NCBI GenBank assembly: GCA_035582835.1
Contig: JAYKAV010002574.1
Coordinates: forward strand, 871,527 to 935,526
Direction of reading: 5' to 3'
Source of the DNA: Phoebastria nigripes
Taxonomy: Eukaryota; Chordata; Aves; Procellariiformes; Diomedeidae
DNA length: 64,000 bases
Positions 46,568 to 61,450 of this stretch are shown here, piece after piece; positions within the stretch are counted from its first letter, which is position 1; every line of letters starts with the position of its first letter. Under the pieces are notes generated by a model. It was not told the DNA's origin and did no database searches. It saw only the letters and a list, made by a program, of their open reading frames with translations. The translations under genes and the position numbers were made by a program.

Positions 46568-47612
46568 TTATGCATTTTCATTGAAGTGTTCTTCCACTTG
46601 CTCATCTCTTTTCAGATGAACTTTGTAGTTCCAGTGACCTGCTTTTAAAGATCTTCTATTTTACATTCACTATTGGTATGTTTATTTGTAAAATATAGTG
46701 AATTGAATTGTTGTATGCTTAAAAAATGGCAAAAAAAACAACAACCGGAAAACCAAAGTAGATTAATTTTGGTATACTGATGCTGATTTTGTACAGTTTG
46801 TATGTATTGCATGTGTTTTTATTTTGTAAAGATGGAACAAAGGAACAAAGGCAGTACTAAGCATGTATCCTGTTGAACCGCACTGCGTTGAGAAATATTA
46901 TGTTCAACAGAAGATTGTTTATCTTTTCACTATTTTCATGTGAGCAGACTGTGAAGATGGCTGTTTTGCCATGCAATATTTTTGTACAAGAGTGTGACTT
47001 TTATAGTTTAAAGTTAACCACAAGCGTAAGCTCCTTTCCAAAACATCAAGGCTGCCTCACAACGGCTGCTAATTAGATTCATCACCCACATTGGAATTTT
47101 GTTTCTGAAAACAAATTTCTTCTGTTTTTGTTTTTTAATACTTTGTAGGAAGAGACGGAGTTCAGTTTTGTGAATGTACAGTACTTTAACCTGCACTAAA
47201 AGGTTTCTTGCATCTGCGGGAGAGTGAGAAAGGCAAGGCAGACAAGTAACCCTAAAAACTTATTATGAGACTACCAAAAGGGACAGCTGCTTTCTGAACT
47301 GGAAGCTGAATCAAATTCATAATACCAACATTGAAATCGGAATTGTTATATCCACTGTACACTTAAAAATGAGAGTTTCTCTATGTTAATCTTTTGTCCT
47401 AGAGGCTGTCTTACTGCCAACTAGGAATAAGTAAAAGTGTTTGTTAGGTTTACAAATAGGAAGATGTTTTCATTAAAGTATTTGTACCAGGAGAAAAATC
47501 TTATTTATATTCTGTCACATACTAACTCAAATAGCCGAAGTCTTGTTGGTAAGGTATACTCTTTCTGAAAAAGAAAAGCTCATGACTAAGAAGTCTTCAC
47601 ATATTTCAGTAC

Positions 47613-47618
47613 AATAAA
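47613..47618 (+). promoter_or_regulatory. WWC2: Polyadenylation signal AATAAA (proximal)
   Basis: AATAAA about 1.05 kb after the WWC2 stop, followed by AACATTTTTT and a weak T-rich downstream element. It is one of two close signals. Confidence 0.5.
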
Positions 47619-47672
47619 AAACATTTTTTAAAATACACAATTGACCCTGTATGTAGTTGAAGTCACAGGTTT

Positions 47673-47678
47673 AATAAA
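47673..47678 (+). promoter_or_regulatory. WWC2: Polyadenylation signal AATAAA (best candidate)
   Basis: AATAAA is followed within 15-35 nt by GATGTGAACGGTGTGTTTCA, a GT-rich stretch typical of a downstream element. It is the best-supported proximal end of WWC2 transcripts. Confidence 0.6.
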
Positions 47679-48373
47679 TAGATGTGAACGGTGTGTTTCA
47701 AATTTGTCTTACGTGAAGCCGTCTCCTAGGAAGAAGCATCAAACTTGGATTCATTCTGTAAGAAGTCCAGAACATTAGATGTAGGTGTTTAAGCAGCCCT
47801 GTCTTGGTAAAGCAGTTGGGGTCTTATCTTCTGTGGCTACTGTGTAAGTAGGTAGACATTGCAGCTAACAGAATTATTTCATTTTCTACTTAATATGTTG
47901 CACTCAGATGTATTTAATTCACTGGCTAACGTTTTCTTCCCCAAACAACAAGCCACATATGCATGGACTTCATCTTTCAAAAAGGCTATAATTACTTGGT
48001 GAGAAAATGGAAGCAAATATAACCACAATATGGTAGCAGCTGTCTCAAATTCAAAGTGACAATTCTGTGATGAGGGGTCTGTGTAACACCCAAGGGTTTT
48101 CTTACGCACAAATACATCAGTTCGCTTAAATGTATAGCCAAACATGCTATTTTGGGTAAGATGACTGATTGGATATCCTTTATGAATGCCCCATTTGTTT
48201 TTTGTTTCTTGGGTTTGAAATAACATTGATGTTTGAAAGGTCAATTTTAAAAAAACAAATCTGGAATTATTTAATGTAGAGGTGAAATGAAGGTTGACAG
48301 TTTCAACTTCTCAATTTGATTATATAAGTTGTTTGTAGAATGATGTTTAGAGGTGTACTTTATGATTTTTCTT

Positions 48374-48384
48374 TTATTTATTTA
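48374..48384 (+). promoter_or_regulatory. WWC2: AU-rich element core TTATTTATTTA
   Basis: It contains the UUAUUUAUU nonamer of class II AU-rich elements. It would matter only if the WWC2 3' UTR extends this far past the AATAAA at 47673. Chance occurrence in AT-rich sequence is quite possible. Confidence 0.3.
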
Positions 48385-49012
48385 CAGTCTTATTTATGTT
48401 CTGTTTAATATAGTTCAGTTCTGGCCATAAAAATATTTGACATCATTAAGGATGCTATTGTGAAAAATACTGAGAGCTGTCTAAGTTCTTGCCAGATGAG
48501 CTGTTTCTCCTCACATATTGAATAATTTTCAAAAAAGTATTATCATCTGATTTGTAAGCATGAGGTGAGGTCAAAATTAAAGTATTACTGGCTTTAGCTT
48601 GCAGAACTCATTTAAAAATGAGAGATTTAACATATTCATGCTTCTCATTTTCCAAATTGGTAAAGTTGAACATATTTATAGGCAGCTTTTAACAATTCTG
48701 GGTTTGGAGTTTTGGGGGTTTTTTACTAATTCAGATTATTCACACTTGAAACACTCAATAGAATAAGCTAAAACAATACATACAAATAAACCCCCGTCAG
48801 TTTAAAATTATAAATATTACTCAAAGGGGAATTTACTCTGCACAGCAGGGTATAACGAATGTAATTAGTTCTAATTCCGGGTACCAATGTCACTGCAGTT
48901 GCATATATCAAAATCTAAGTATTACTGGTACAAGAATATTTAGCTAAATGAGCAAAGTTTAGCAGAAATTGTAATAGAACACAAATCAAATAATTTTAAG
49001 GTTTGGTTTTTT

Positions 49013-49013
<1 letters not shown>

Positions 49014-49076
<63 letters not shown>
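49014..49076. repeat. 63-nt uninterrupted T tract
   Basis: A pure T run of 63 nt preceded by GGTTTGGTTTTTTG. On the - strand it is poly-A. I see no transposon body or target duplication around it. The exact length is doubtful in any assembly. Confidence 0.9.
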
Positions 49077-49079
<3 letters not shown>

Positions 49080-49875
49080 CTGTATTAAATATCAAATGCT
49101 CAGGACTGAACTAAATATTTAATCAGGTTATATTCTGAATGTGTTTCTGTTCTAATTTTGTCTGTAAGAGTATGCAAATACATCACATAGATTAACTTGT
49201 CTCTGCACTTTCCATGTGTTTCAGTGATTGGAAAATACATTTTTTAACAAAGCTCTTTTCCAGACCAGTGTTTTATTTAATTCTTTTATTGCTGTTTTGT
49301 GTCTTTATATGCTCTTTGCAGAAACAAATGGCTGCTACAGCTTTGTCAATGTAAAATCATTGCAATTTATAGAAAGTTCACATCAATCACTGACAAGTCT
49401 TAGGATAAGTTGTATAGAAAGTGATTCATATACTTGAAGTTAGTTCTTTACATTCATTGAGTAAAAACTGCAATAGCAACGAACACGGTCAACTCTGTAC
49501 TGGATAACATCTCATTATTATTCAGAAATACTGGCTTTCCTTAGGGAGAGAGATTGTGCAGGGATACATTCAACCATATATTCTCACACACACACACGAT
49601 GGAGAATCTTGTATTACATGACATTATGTCTGAGAACATTTAGTTTATACTAGTGTAAATGATATAGGTCAGGGAACTTCATTCAAGGTTGTACTGTACT
49701 AGGTTTTTGTAATGCATGTTGAACTGGCACTATAAACTGTTTCAGGACTTAAACTAATACTACTTTTGTAAAAAAGACATTGTTTAAAGCAGCCCTAGTA
49801 GGAGTTCTGCCATTTAAAAGATGGTCAACTCTCCGTGCATGCCTAGAGATTTAAAATTTTATACTCACTTATCTT

Positions 49876-49970
49876 AAAACAAACAAACAAACAAAAAACC
49901 AAAACACAACCAACACAAAAAAAAACCCACCAAACCAAAAAACAGACACAAAACAACAAACCACTACAAA
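49876..49970. repeat. A/C-rich low-complexity tract
   Basis: It starts with four AAAC units and continues as an almost pure A/C sequence, A/C-only to 49944. It resembles the tract at 5322-5432. Confidence 0.9.
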
Positions 49971-50200
49971 AACAAAATCTGCAATTGATAAGATTTTGGA
50001 GAAATACAGTGGTGACTTAGTCAGATCTCCATAGCTCATCAATTAATGTAATTAAAATTGAAGGTAAGTAGTGATTAAAGGAACTACTTAGTAAGAAACA
50101 ATCCCTTCCCCTGATGTTGTAAACAGTAACCTGTCTGTTCAGCAGACCTTTCTTACTGTAAGGCAAGAGTAAGAATCTGAAAACCTCATATCTACCCTTT

Positions 50201-50860
50201 TTAAAGTCTTCTATTTCCAATTTCCAGATGTTGATGGGTGTCTTCCATATCTGCCATTGCATACTGCTCTGGTAATTGATGGTCAGATGATAAGCAGATT
50301 GTGGAGAGGAGTAGAGATCCTCCTAGAATTATAAAAAATCCACCAAACCAACCACTGTACAGTGCATCCCCTATTTCCCATCTGGGCACAATCTCTGGGA
50401 TGTCTTCATCCCAAAATTCCTGGATTATTGTATGGGCAACCCAAGAAACAGGGACTAAGGCCAGAACTCCAGACATCCACAGGAGTATTCCTCCAAGTAG
50501 TAACAGCTGTTTCTTTAGCTTCTGCTCTGTATCCTCCTCCATCTTTAGGCAGTCCAAACCAAGACTAGAGATCACAAGGCTCAGAAGTCCTAGTCCATTT
50601 GATGTAGATACTAAAATCCTGGAAATCTTGAATTCTAGAGGCAAAGCTAGGAAAGAATCAAAATCTTTACACTGTGTTCCTCCTACGTCTTGGACTATAC
50701 AGGTTTGCCAGAGTCCCATGGTCCAAAGCTCCAGTACATTTAAGTCTAAGTTGAGATTTTTCCAGTCTGGTAAATAGTTACAGGTACCAGTTAAAATCCA
50801 TCCTAGTACAGACAACAAAAATCCAACTAACTGTAGCCTGTGTCTGTAGACCAAATTCAT
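50201..50860 (-). CDS. CLDN22: Claudin-22, intronless
   Basis: A four-transmembrane tight-junction protein of 219 residues, within the 217-220 usual for this subgroup. The start is the ATG at 50858-50860 (MNLVYRHRLQ); the open frame continues 19 codons upstream but contains no ATG there. Transmembrane segments lie near 8-28, 81-101, 118-138 and 163-185. The first extracellular loop has the claudin signature: Trp33, Gly-Leu-Trp 49-51, Cys54 and Cys64, then Arg81. LVPVSWVAH and EFWDEDIPEIVPRWEIG mark the second loop. The C-terminus is NRRL, without the usual Tyr-Val PDZ ligand. CLDN22 is chosen over CLDN24 by position, being nearer to WWC2 as in mammals. The 158-codon + strand ORF opposite is a shadow. 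Confidence 0.88.
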   Translation of the reverse strand: MNLVYRHRLQLVGFLLSVLGWILTGTCNYLPDWKNLNLDLNVLELWTMGLWQTCIVQDVGGTQCKDFDSFLALPLEFKISRILVSTSNGLGLLSLVISSLGLDCLKMEEDTEQKLKKQLLLLGGILLWMSGVLALVPVSWVAHTIIQEFWDEDIPEIVPRWEIGDALYSGWFGGFFIILGGSLLLSTICLSSDHQLPEQYAMADMEDTHQHLEIGNRRL

Positions 50861-52095
50861 TTTTAGCAGACACAGAAGCACTAAACTGCTCACTTTTGCA
50901 GACACTGTTCTGCTCAACTCTTTGTCATACTGAACATAAGCAAAAGTTAAAACAATGCTTTATAAAGCATGAAGTACTCCTCCCCTTCCTGCTTTGTGTT
51001 GCCTGGTTCCATGTGGAGTGTTTGGGGGATTGGGATATAGTGTGGTAAACCAGGAGCTGAAGGGTGTGGCCACAGCTGGGCTCACCTTTCATTAGTTTTG
51101 GTTTTGTTTTTTCAAGCAAAGCATATACTTTGCTTTCCATCAATCTGCTAAAGTATTACAGCAGTGCTGCTAGTTTTGGCATCTCACAGTTTGTTTTTAA
51201 ATTAAGTTTTAATACCACATTGATACACTTCTACTTACAGCAAATGAAGTTGTCTGCTTTGTGGCCAGTTAGTTAAATACCATTTGTTTAAAGTCAAAGG
51301 TTACACGTTGCTGTAAGTGAATGGAGCTTAAGGAGCCTTTGATAGGATGCATAATGCCTCAATACCTGTAATGGCAGAAGATAGCCTAAGTATTTTTTTA
51401 ACACAGCATTTTGCAGCCTATTTTTGGTGCATAAAGTATGCAGGTGCCAGAAACGCTTAGAATAACTTGTATGGGCAGCCTAATGTGCTAGACTGGGGAA
51501 ACACAACTTACTGGGTATGAAACACCCACCCCGTAACACCCCATGCACAAAAAGACATCTGCAAGGCTTGCTAGAATTTCCAAAATCTACTGTTTTCTTA
51601 GCATAACAAGTTCCAAGTACACAGAAAAACAATTTGATGCAATGCATGTATTTAGACTGTTTAGGATGTGAAAACTCTCAAGTTTGTACGTCACTGCATT
51701 AGGCAAGTGGAAAATCGCAACAGGGGGTCAAGCTTTGAGGCTCATTTAATTGGCTACATATGAAAAGGAGGCATATTTTGGTTAAAAGCCATGCTGTAAG
51801 GGAACATGCATATTCATTTTCAGGATTTTACAGTGCAGTTGAGAAAGCAAAAGCACTTTTTCTGCACAGTCTGTGAAGACTTCAGCATTCTGCTGTGAAA
51901 CAAAGTTTTTAATAGTTCTGCAGGTGAGAAAATACACCACCTTCCAATACCAGTTACAGAGAAAACAGACATAAGTTTAGGAAATCAGCTAGGTAACAAA
52001 GAGTCCTTTGAATTACTACTGGAACAAGCTTCTGGCTTGCACTAGGGTTTGAAAAAGATAGGGCAGTCTTTCTGTACTACTTAAAACCTTCCATT
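50861..52095. other. Spacer between CLDN22 and CLDN24
   Basis: A spacer of 1235 nt that should hold the CLDN22 promoter and the CLDN24 3' end. I see no convincing TATA box at a set distance and no - strand AATAAA close to the CLDN24 stop. No other gene or repeat was recognised. Confidence 0.6.
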
Positions 52096-55151
<3,056 letters not shown>

Positions 55152-55156
55152 TAGAC

Positions 55157-55738
55157 TGTGCTGGTTTTAGCTGGGGTAGAGTTAATTTTCTTCACAGTAG
55201 CTGGTACAGGGCTATGTTTTGGATTTGTGCTGAAAACAGTGTTGGTAATGCAGGGATGTTTTCCTTATTGCTGAGCAGTGCTTACACAGAGTCAAGGCCT
55301 TTTCTGCTTCTCACCCCACCCCACCAGTAGTAGGCTGGGGGTGCACAAGAAGCTGGGAGGGGAGACAGCCAGGACAGCTGACCCCAACTGACCAAAGGGA
55401 TATTCTATACCAGATGACATCATGTTCAGCATATAAAGCTGGGGGAAGACAAAGGAAGAGGGGACGTTCAGAGTTACGGCATTTGTCTTCCCAAGTAACC
55501 ATTATACGTGACAGAGCCCTGCTTTCCTGGAGATGGCTGAACACCTGCCTGCCGACGGGAAGTAGCAAATGAATTCCTTGTTTTGCTTTGCTTGTGTGCG
55601 CGGCTTTTGCTTTACCTATTAAACTGTCTTTATCTCACCCCATGAGTTTTCTCACTTTTACCCTTCTGATTCCTTCCCCATCCCACTGCAGGGGGAGTGA
55701 GTGAGCGGCTGGGTGGGGCTCAGTTGCTGGCCACAACA
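55157..55738 (+). mobile_element. Solo LTR of avian ERVL-type endogenous retrovirus
   Basis: A 582-nt element beginning TGTGCTGGTTTTAGCTGGGG and ending GCTGGCCACAACA, with TG/CA termini and a 5-bp target duplication. The internal retroviral region is absent, so this is a solo LTR left by recombination between two LTRs. It carries TATAAA at 55432-55437 and ATTAAA at 55618-55623, plausible promoter and polyadenylation signals. Family assignment is from memory of the common avian ERVL LTR; a related avian LTR class is possible. No viral gene is present. Confidence 0.9.
55432..55437 (+). promoter_or_regulatory. TATA box of the LTR
   Basis: TATAAA in the context AGCATATAAAGCTGGGG, about 275 nt into the LTR, the usual place for the U3/R boundary. 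Whether it still drives transcription is unknown. Confidence 0.6.
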
Positions 55739-55743
55739 TAGAC

Positions 55744-58700
55744 TTGTGCCTAAATGAAAGGTAACGTCAGAGTTACTGCAAAGCCTAAGGGCTAGAACTG
55801 GGCTCCCATCAGTTTCTGCCCCACTGCTCAGGGTAATTTGAAACATAAACCCAGGGTGCACTGTTACATTGCAGTGACAAAAACATCTGCCAACATCTGC
55901 ATAGCCTGAAACAACAGATCATCTCAAGGGTTTCAGTGGAGATGGCCACTGCCCCCCAAGCCAGTGAGGCAGGGAAGCTGCCTGCCAGGGACCTCCCCAG
56001 CCAGTGCCAGTGCCTGTGCATAAGTGAGCTGCTCCAGGACAACTCTGCCCCTTTTCCTTCCCCTGCTCACCTTGCCAGCCTCTGCAGCAAGGACTGTGCT
56101 TGTCTAACACAAGCTTGTCAAGAAGAAAAGGAAGAGTGGGTACAGCTATCACTGACCAGTGTACTTTCAGGTAAGGAAGGTGAGGATTAATTTAGAGGGG
56201 GGTTTTGACTGGGTTTAGAGCTTTTTTTTTTTAATTATTATTATTATTCCCACCCCCCACCCCAACTTTAAAGCCTGATGTACGTAACATTCAGGGATAC
56301 CATCCTACAGAGGCTTAAGCAGCTAAAATAATCTCAGTGTATGAGGAACTGTGCTGCAGAGAAGAGAGACTTCTGGTCTCTTTGCCAGTGCCTGCCTCAT
56401 CCAGGAGCCAGCAGAGACTCTGGAGCATCAGCCCCCCTGAAGCCAGGCACTTGCCATAGACACACAGACTGGTACATCTTACACTTGCTGCTGTTGCCAT
56501 TTGACTGTTTCAGCAGCCAGTTCTGTGAGACATTGAGCTTTCATACCTCTCATTGCAGACAATGCCCATGAAAGAATATAGCACAGGTCATCATGAGGTT
56601 CCTACCGTTTCAGTAATACTGTTTAAAGTGTTGGAGATCACATCATTCATTCGAACTAACTCCAGGCATCATTTTGCAAACTGATTTTGACAAGACTAAA
56701 GCAGAATGGAGGTGGTCAGCATGCATATCATTTTATGGAGGTAAGTGCATTAAATTTTTACTCCCCATAAAACCATTTCAGGCTGAACACAAGGATTCTG
56801 AATCTTATTGCAAGTAATACATATTTTCTTTAAAAGCTTTAGCACTACATTAACTCTTCTGGGAACCTCCATGGCAAGAGATAGATACACTAATACTTTA
56901 CCCCCTGCAAAGAGTATTAGGGAATTGTTGTCTTTACACAGCTCTGCAGCCCACACAATTATCCAAATGTTTTATGTTTAGCGTAAGCGGAAAGAAGTAT
57001 CAGGTGCAGCACTTTGGGAGCTGATTAGGCAATTTAATCCCACAAAAGCAGTCACTGTATTATAAGAAACTGACTCTTTCCTATACTTCCAGTTCCTTTG
57101 TAAGGCATAAGCATGTTCATGTTGTGGGCTTGTTTATTCTCCTCCAGCGGTCCAAAAGTGTGCTCATCTGTGAAGTACAATCGCCTCCAATAACGTTCCC
57201 CAGACACTACCGTAATTTTTGCTAATCTGAAGATAGCCATGGAGTCCCCTAAATATTTTTCGTTGCTCATTTAAATATCTAGTATTTTCATGAATCATTC
57301 ACAGGTCTCTCAGCTTTAGATTCCCATCTTATAGATAATATGCAAAAGATGGAAATATGAGCCAGTGTATAGATTTTCTATAACTGAATCTTAGTTACAG
57401 CCAGTAAAACATAGCTGCTGTTAGAAGTTGGCAAGGTAGTGTCTTCAGCATCTTACTACAAGTGAGTTAATTCATTCAGCTTGGCAGTCTTTTGCTTTCC
57501 ACGTTATTGCTTGAACTGGAATTTGTGGGAGTTAACATTTTCTTACCCAACTAAGAACCCATTTCTTTGTGATGCTGGAGCATCTTTTGGTTTTGCACAT
57601 CCAATGTGCCCTTCAGTGAAACCAACAGAAACATCAAGCAAAGAACACAACCCGCAAAGAACACAACCCATACTGCTATCTATATTGACTTACTCTAGTC
57701 TGCAATTAAGTGAACTTTGACAAAAATAATTACTTGTATTGGTAGATCCTAAAGTTTCAGGGTGCTTCAGAGAGCATCACAGTAGAGAAAGGTTGACTTC
57801 TCCCTGAATAATTAGCTGTGTGTCTCCAACTACTGAGAGTCATAAACTTTGCAACAGAGTGACAGGAGGTACATTCTGACCTGCTAATGAAGTGGACTGA
57901 TCTGAATTTTATTTATTTAATACTAAAAGTTATTATGGTTCTTCTTCTGTTTGATTTCCTCCTTGTTTCCCCCACTGAAATTACAGTATCAAGTTAGATG
58001 CAGCCTCATACAGAGCTGGAAGGGTAGATGTAGCGCTCATGTGAGAAGTCCAGTGAATCAAACTGATGCAACACCCACAAATACTCCATACTGCAGTGTG
58101 TAAGTGGCACTGGTTGTTATACACCTTCTTGAACCCTAGTGTGATCCACAGCAGCAACCCTTAATTATGGACACTTAGAGGCCATTGCAAAAGCAGGGAA
58201 GAGAGGCAGTATGGAGGGGGTACACCGGTGATGAAGATAATGACAATTTCCATTTTGGAAGGGGAAAAGAGAGTAACTTTTAAACACACACACAGTTAGC
58301 TCATGGTGTCATTACACTTCATAAAACTCAATACTCAATATTTAGAGGCGATTATTTATGAGACTACATTATTTATTTCTGTATTACATCTGAAGATAGT
58401 GCCCCTCAGTGAATGCTGGGATGCTGCTAGATCAAAGAAGTCACAGAACAAACAACTGAATATTTTGTGGAGAAGTTACAGCAGAAGGGGACAATCCAGC
58501 AGAGACAAAGCAAATCATCACAAAGGCCATATCACCTCTTCTGATCCACCTTCCCTGACGCAGGCAGAGAATACACCCCAGCAGTGCAACCAGTGCTGAT
58601 GATTTTACCCCACTGGTGCACCAGGGCTGGCATGCAGAGAGCAAGGCAAAGCTGGGGTGAGGGCAGCAGTGGAAGGTGTGGACTCAGTGAGCACGTGCCA

Positions 58701-59986
58701 CCACCTCAGCACCTTCAGAAGAGCCAGGAAGGGGCTGCAGAACCTTCTCACATGGGAAAAAGGCACAGCCATCACTGGCCCTCTGAATAGGAACTCCCTC
58801 CTTAAATGGGCATACTCCCAGCTTTTCAGTATTGCAAGGACTGCCCAACCCTGCATACCTTCCTTCTTGAAACACTGCATGTAATTCATTAAGCAACTTT
58901 AACAAGAGCCTATTATGTATGCAGAAGAAATGTACTTCTGGGAGTGAAAGACCTTGCTAACAGTTTCACTTCTGTAAGATTAATCAAAAGCTTGAAATAA
59001 GGTGTCATGTAGGATTAACGGCAGTTGGACAAGATCTAGAAGGGAAAGGCACTGAAACAGTTAAGCACAGCAAGGTGAAACTGCCTATTTCTACTTTAGG
59101 GACTTATTCAAAAGATTGAAATGAGAGAGGGTAGATTTGCCATCATTATACTGGAAGAATAAAGAATGCTTTAAGGCTCAGTACTTCAACCTTTGCAGAA
59201 ACTTTTCGATCACCATCCCAATCCAGACTTCAAAGTGAGGGTTGACTGGGTTAGAAAATTAGCCTTATTCTTCAGGGAACTATTTTTGATGTACTGTCAA
59301 TACAGGAGATTACTGTAAGTATGAAAACTCATATCACTTGAACAGTGATTGGAATGTGATTTCCTTGAATGATGGAAGTCTAAGAAATTAATTTCTGAGC
59401 TGTGAAAGTGTAGGCTTCTTTATCATTATCCATCCCTTATTATGAGATTCTGGTTTAATAGAGTGTTACACATATATATTTCTATAATGCTCTTCATTTA
59501 ACAGGTGCAAACAATTATTATAATAAGCTTTCTCTCATTCCTTAAGACATGTTTCTTATTATCAGTAAACTTATGAGAAATTATTTGTAGTACCCAGTTG
59601 AACCTACATGGGGAATTGTTATTGCATGACAATAGGGATTACAAAGATAATATGGACTTGTTAANCATAAATTAGAAGACTGCACATACCTTTTAACATC
59701 AAGCTAGCCAGAGTGTGAAATGAGCCATGAGAATTTCTGACAAGTGCAGGAAGTGAGGGACACCTGTGGTGTTTTGCTCATCTGCCATAATTGATATTTG
59801 GGGGGAAGGGAGAAAAGAAGCTGAACAAATTTATGGTAGTCATTTGAAATATGATTGTTCTTCAGATTCTAGTGGGTTAAACTGTTTTAGTATTTTACTT
59901 TTTAAGGTGCAGGGAGCTAGGAGATGCAGAAAGGGAAGGTCTTTCCTAGCAAGCAACTGTTCTCTCTAACATTGCAGATCTTTTTG
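55744..59986. other. Intergenic region, moderately GC-rich patches, no gene supported
   Basis: 4.2 kb with GC-rich patches at about 55920-56180 and 58600-58860 that create overlapping short ORFs on both strands; none has a recognisable domain or splice context. One ambiguous base lies at 59665. An ATTATTATTATT run is near 56236. Confidence 0.65.

Positions 59987-60022
<36 letters not shown>
59987..60022. repeat. 36-nt poly-A tract
   Basis: An uninterrupted run of 36 A, followed by AGCTTTTCTTCC and an imperfect 11-bp tandem repeat (AAGATTTAACT, AGGATTTAACT). No transposon body was identified on its 5' side. Confidence 0.95.
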
Positions 60023-60025
<3 letters not shown>

Positions 60026-61167
60026 TTTCTTCCTTCCCAAGATTTAACTAGGATTTAACTATCCCCCCAAAACTGAAATCTAAGCAAGCTTATAGTTTAA
60101 AGAGTTCATTACATCCTGTCATTAACAAATTAAACCATTAACATTTGTCAGTATTAGTTAAAACTTAAATATACACCTTACTGTCATCTTCTGTCATATT
60201 CATCCCACCCCTTCTCTCTACTCCCTCTCACCTTCCCTACTTTACACCAAAAAAGCTAAAAGGCCTCTATCTGTTCAGGTTCCTTCAGGGGAGCACTGAA
60301 GAGGGAGTCAAGTAGAGATGCCTGTGGCTACTCCTGAGGAAGGGATGGGTGCAGGGAGGAAAGAAAGAACAGCAGTTTCCTCCCTTCACTATCCCCTGGC
60401 CCTCCCACCAATTGCAGCCACCCAGCAGCATCCTCAGATGTCAAATACTGCCTGCAGAGATGAAAAGGATGACACACAGAATCCTCTAACACATCTAATG
60501 CATGATGTATTGCAAAATACGGTATAGCTGAGACAAGTGAGACTGCAGGAGTTCTGATTAACTCTGCATCAGTAGATTGAGATAATGCTGCCCATGTTCA
60601 ATATCAACCCAGCAAGAGATAACTGCTGAAGACTTTTAATATCATGCCTCTGCAATAGTTATGTGATAGTTATTTCTGTTTTAACTAATTGATGATGACT
60701 GCATATTGGAAAGGTACTAAGTATCTTCTGCAAAGCATCACACACTTTCTAAATACACTTACACAGAGGTGAGGGCTACCTCCGTACCACGGATCCAAAT
60801 ATTTAAACAGAGAATGCTTTATCCTAAATGAAAACCAGTGAAGAGGCTTAGCTTCTGACTGCAAGGAAACAATTGTGAAGATGATTACAATTGGTATTTC
60901 CCAATATAAAAGTAACCTGTGTTCATCTGAGCAGGCATCTGCTTTGAATTCTTTGGTCAGTCACAAGTCTACTTTTTCTTTTACATAGTACCCAGCAAGA
61001 GATACTGGGAAAGTGACTATTCTGCAATATACTCAAGTCTTTGTATTAGTTTGTACAAAATTCCATGTAGACAAAAGGTAGCAACTGCATGAGTTAAAGG
61101 AATGTATAAAGACAATACAGACATACATGTTACTGAGCTTGGTATACATTTGCAAAGACACATTCAC
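60023..61167. other. Intergenic region, nothing recognised
   Basis: About 1.1 kb of AT-rich sequence with a pyrimidine-rich patch near 60190-60240. The ORF at 60318-60527 shows no feature. No gene or repeat is supported. Confidence 0.65.
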
Positions 61168-61450
61168 TAACACAAGAATAGCAGTACTAGGCCAGGCCAA
61201 GCCAAAAGTTTATCCAACCCAGCAGGAAAAGAATATAACAACATGATAAGGATAGATTGATATTGTCTCCACCCTGCAGTGTAAAGATCCCTGAGCCTGG
61301 ACTTTAAGTCTACATCATCATGTTTATTAGCCTTTCATGGACCCTTCCCCTATGAATTTGCCCCTAAAGCACACACTTGCTGCATCCAAAGCACCTTACA
61401 ACAGTAACCTTCACAGTTTAATTTTGCCTTGCATCATTTTATCCCCCGTA
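61168..61450 (-). mobile_element. Ancient CR1-type LINE 3' end, decayed
   Basis: Reading the + strand, GCAGTACTAGGCCAGGCCAA and TTTATCCAACCCAGCAGG match the end of the old amniote CR1 type. TTAGCCTTTCATGGACCCTT and CCCCTATGAATTTGCCCC follow in the order expected for reverse orientation. It appears to be the same old lineage as the copy at 39826-40620. Confidence 0.65.

Larger units (their letters stand above)
46568..47678 (+). other. WWC2: WWC2 3' UTR (minimal extent)
   Basis: Sequence after the stop, with no splice signal, runs to the first good polyadenylation signals. A longer form may continue toward the antisense claudins, since human WWC2 has a long 3' UTR that overlaps CLDN22. The ORFs inside (46873-47196) look non-coding. 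Confidence 0.7.
47679..50200. other. Region between WWC2 and CLDN22, possible extended 3' UTRs
   Basis: AT-rich sequence of 2.5 kb with no supported coding frame. It contains an AU-rich element core TTATTTATTTA at 48374-48384, a further AATAAA at 48785-48790, a 63-nt T run and an A/C-rich tract. Depending on polyadenylation choice it may belong to the WWC2 3' UTR (+) or the CLDN22 3' UTR (-). The ORF 47879-48244 (-) has no recognisable feature. Confidence 0.6.
55152..55743. repeat. 5-bp target-site duplication TAGAC flanking LTR
   Basis: TAGAC occurs at 55152-55156 and again at 55739-55743, immediately outside the TG and CA termini of the LTR. Identical copies show a direct insertion that has not been rearranged. 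Confidence 0.9.

Noticed and set aside
50301..50777. 158-codon + strand ORF across CLDN22
   Set aside because: It lies antisense to a clear claudin gene. The matching ORF over CLDN24 (52193-52666) has the same layout because both mirror the same conserved claudin codons. No protein family resemblance.
50861..50917. 19-residue N-terminal extension of CLDN22
   Set aside because: The open frame extends to 50917, but the codon there is TTG and no ATG occurs upstream of 50858-50860. The ATG gives the standard claudin N-terminus and length.
55920..56190. GC-rich patch with ORFs on both strands right of the LTR
   Set aside because: Overlapping ORFs are a by-product of GC-richness; no domain, splice signals or family resemblance seen.
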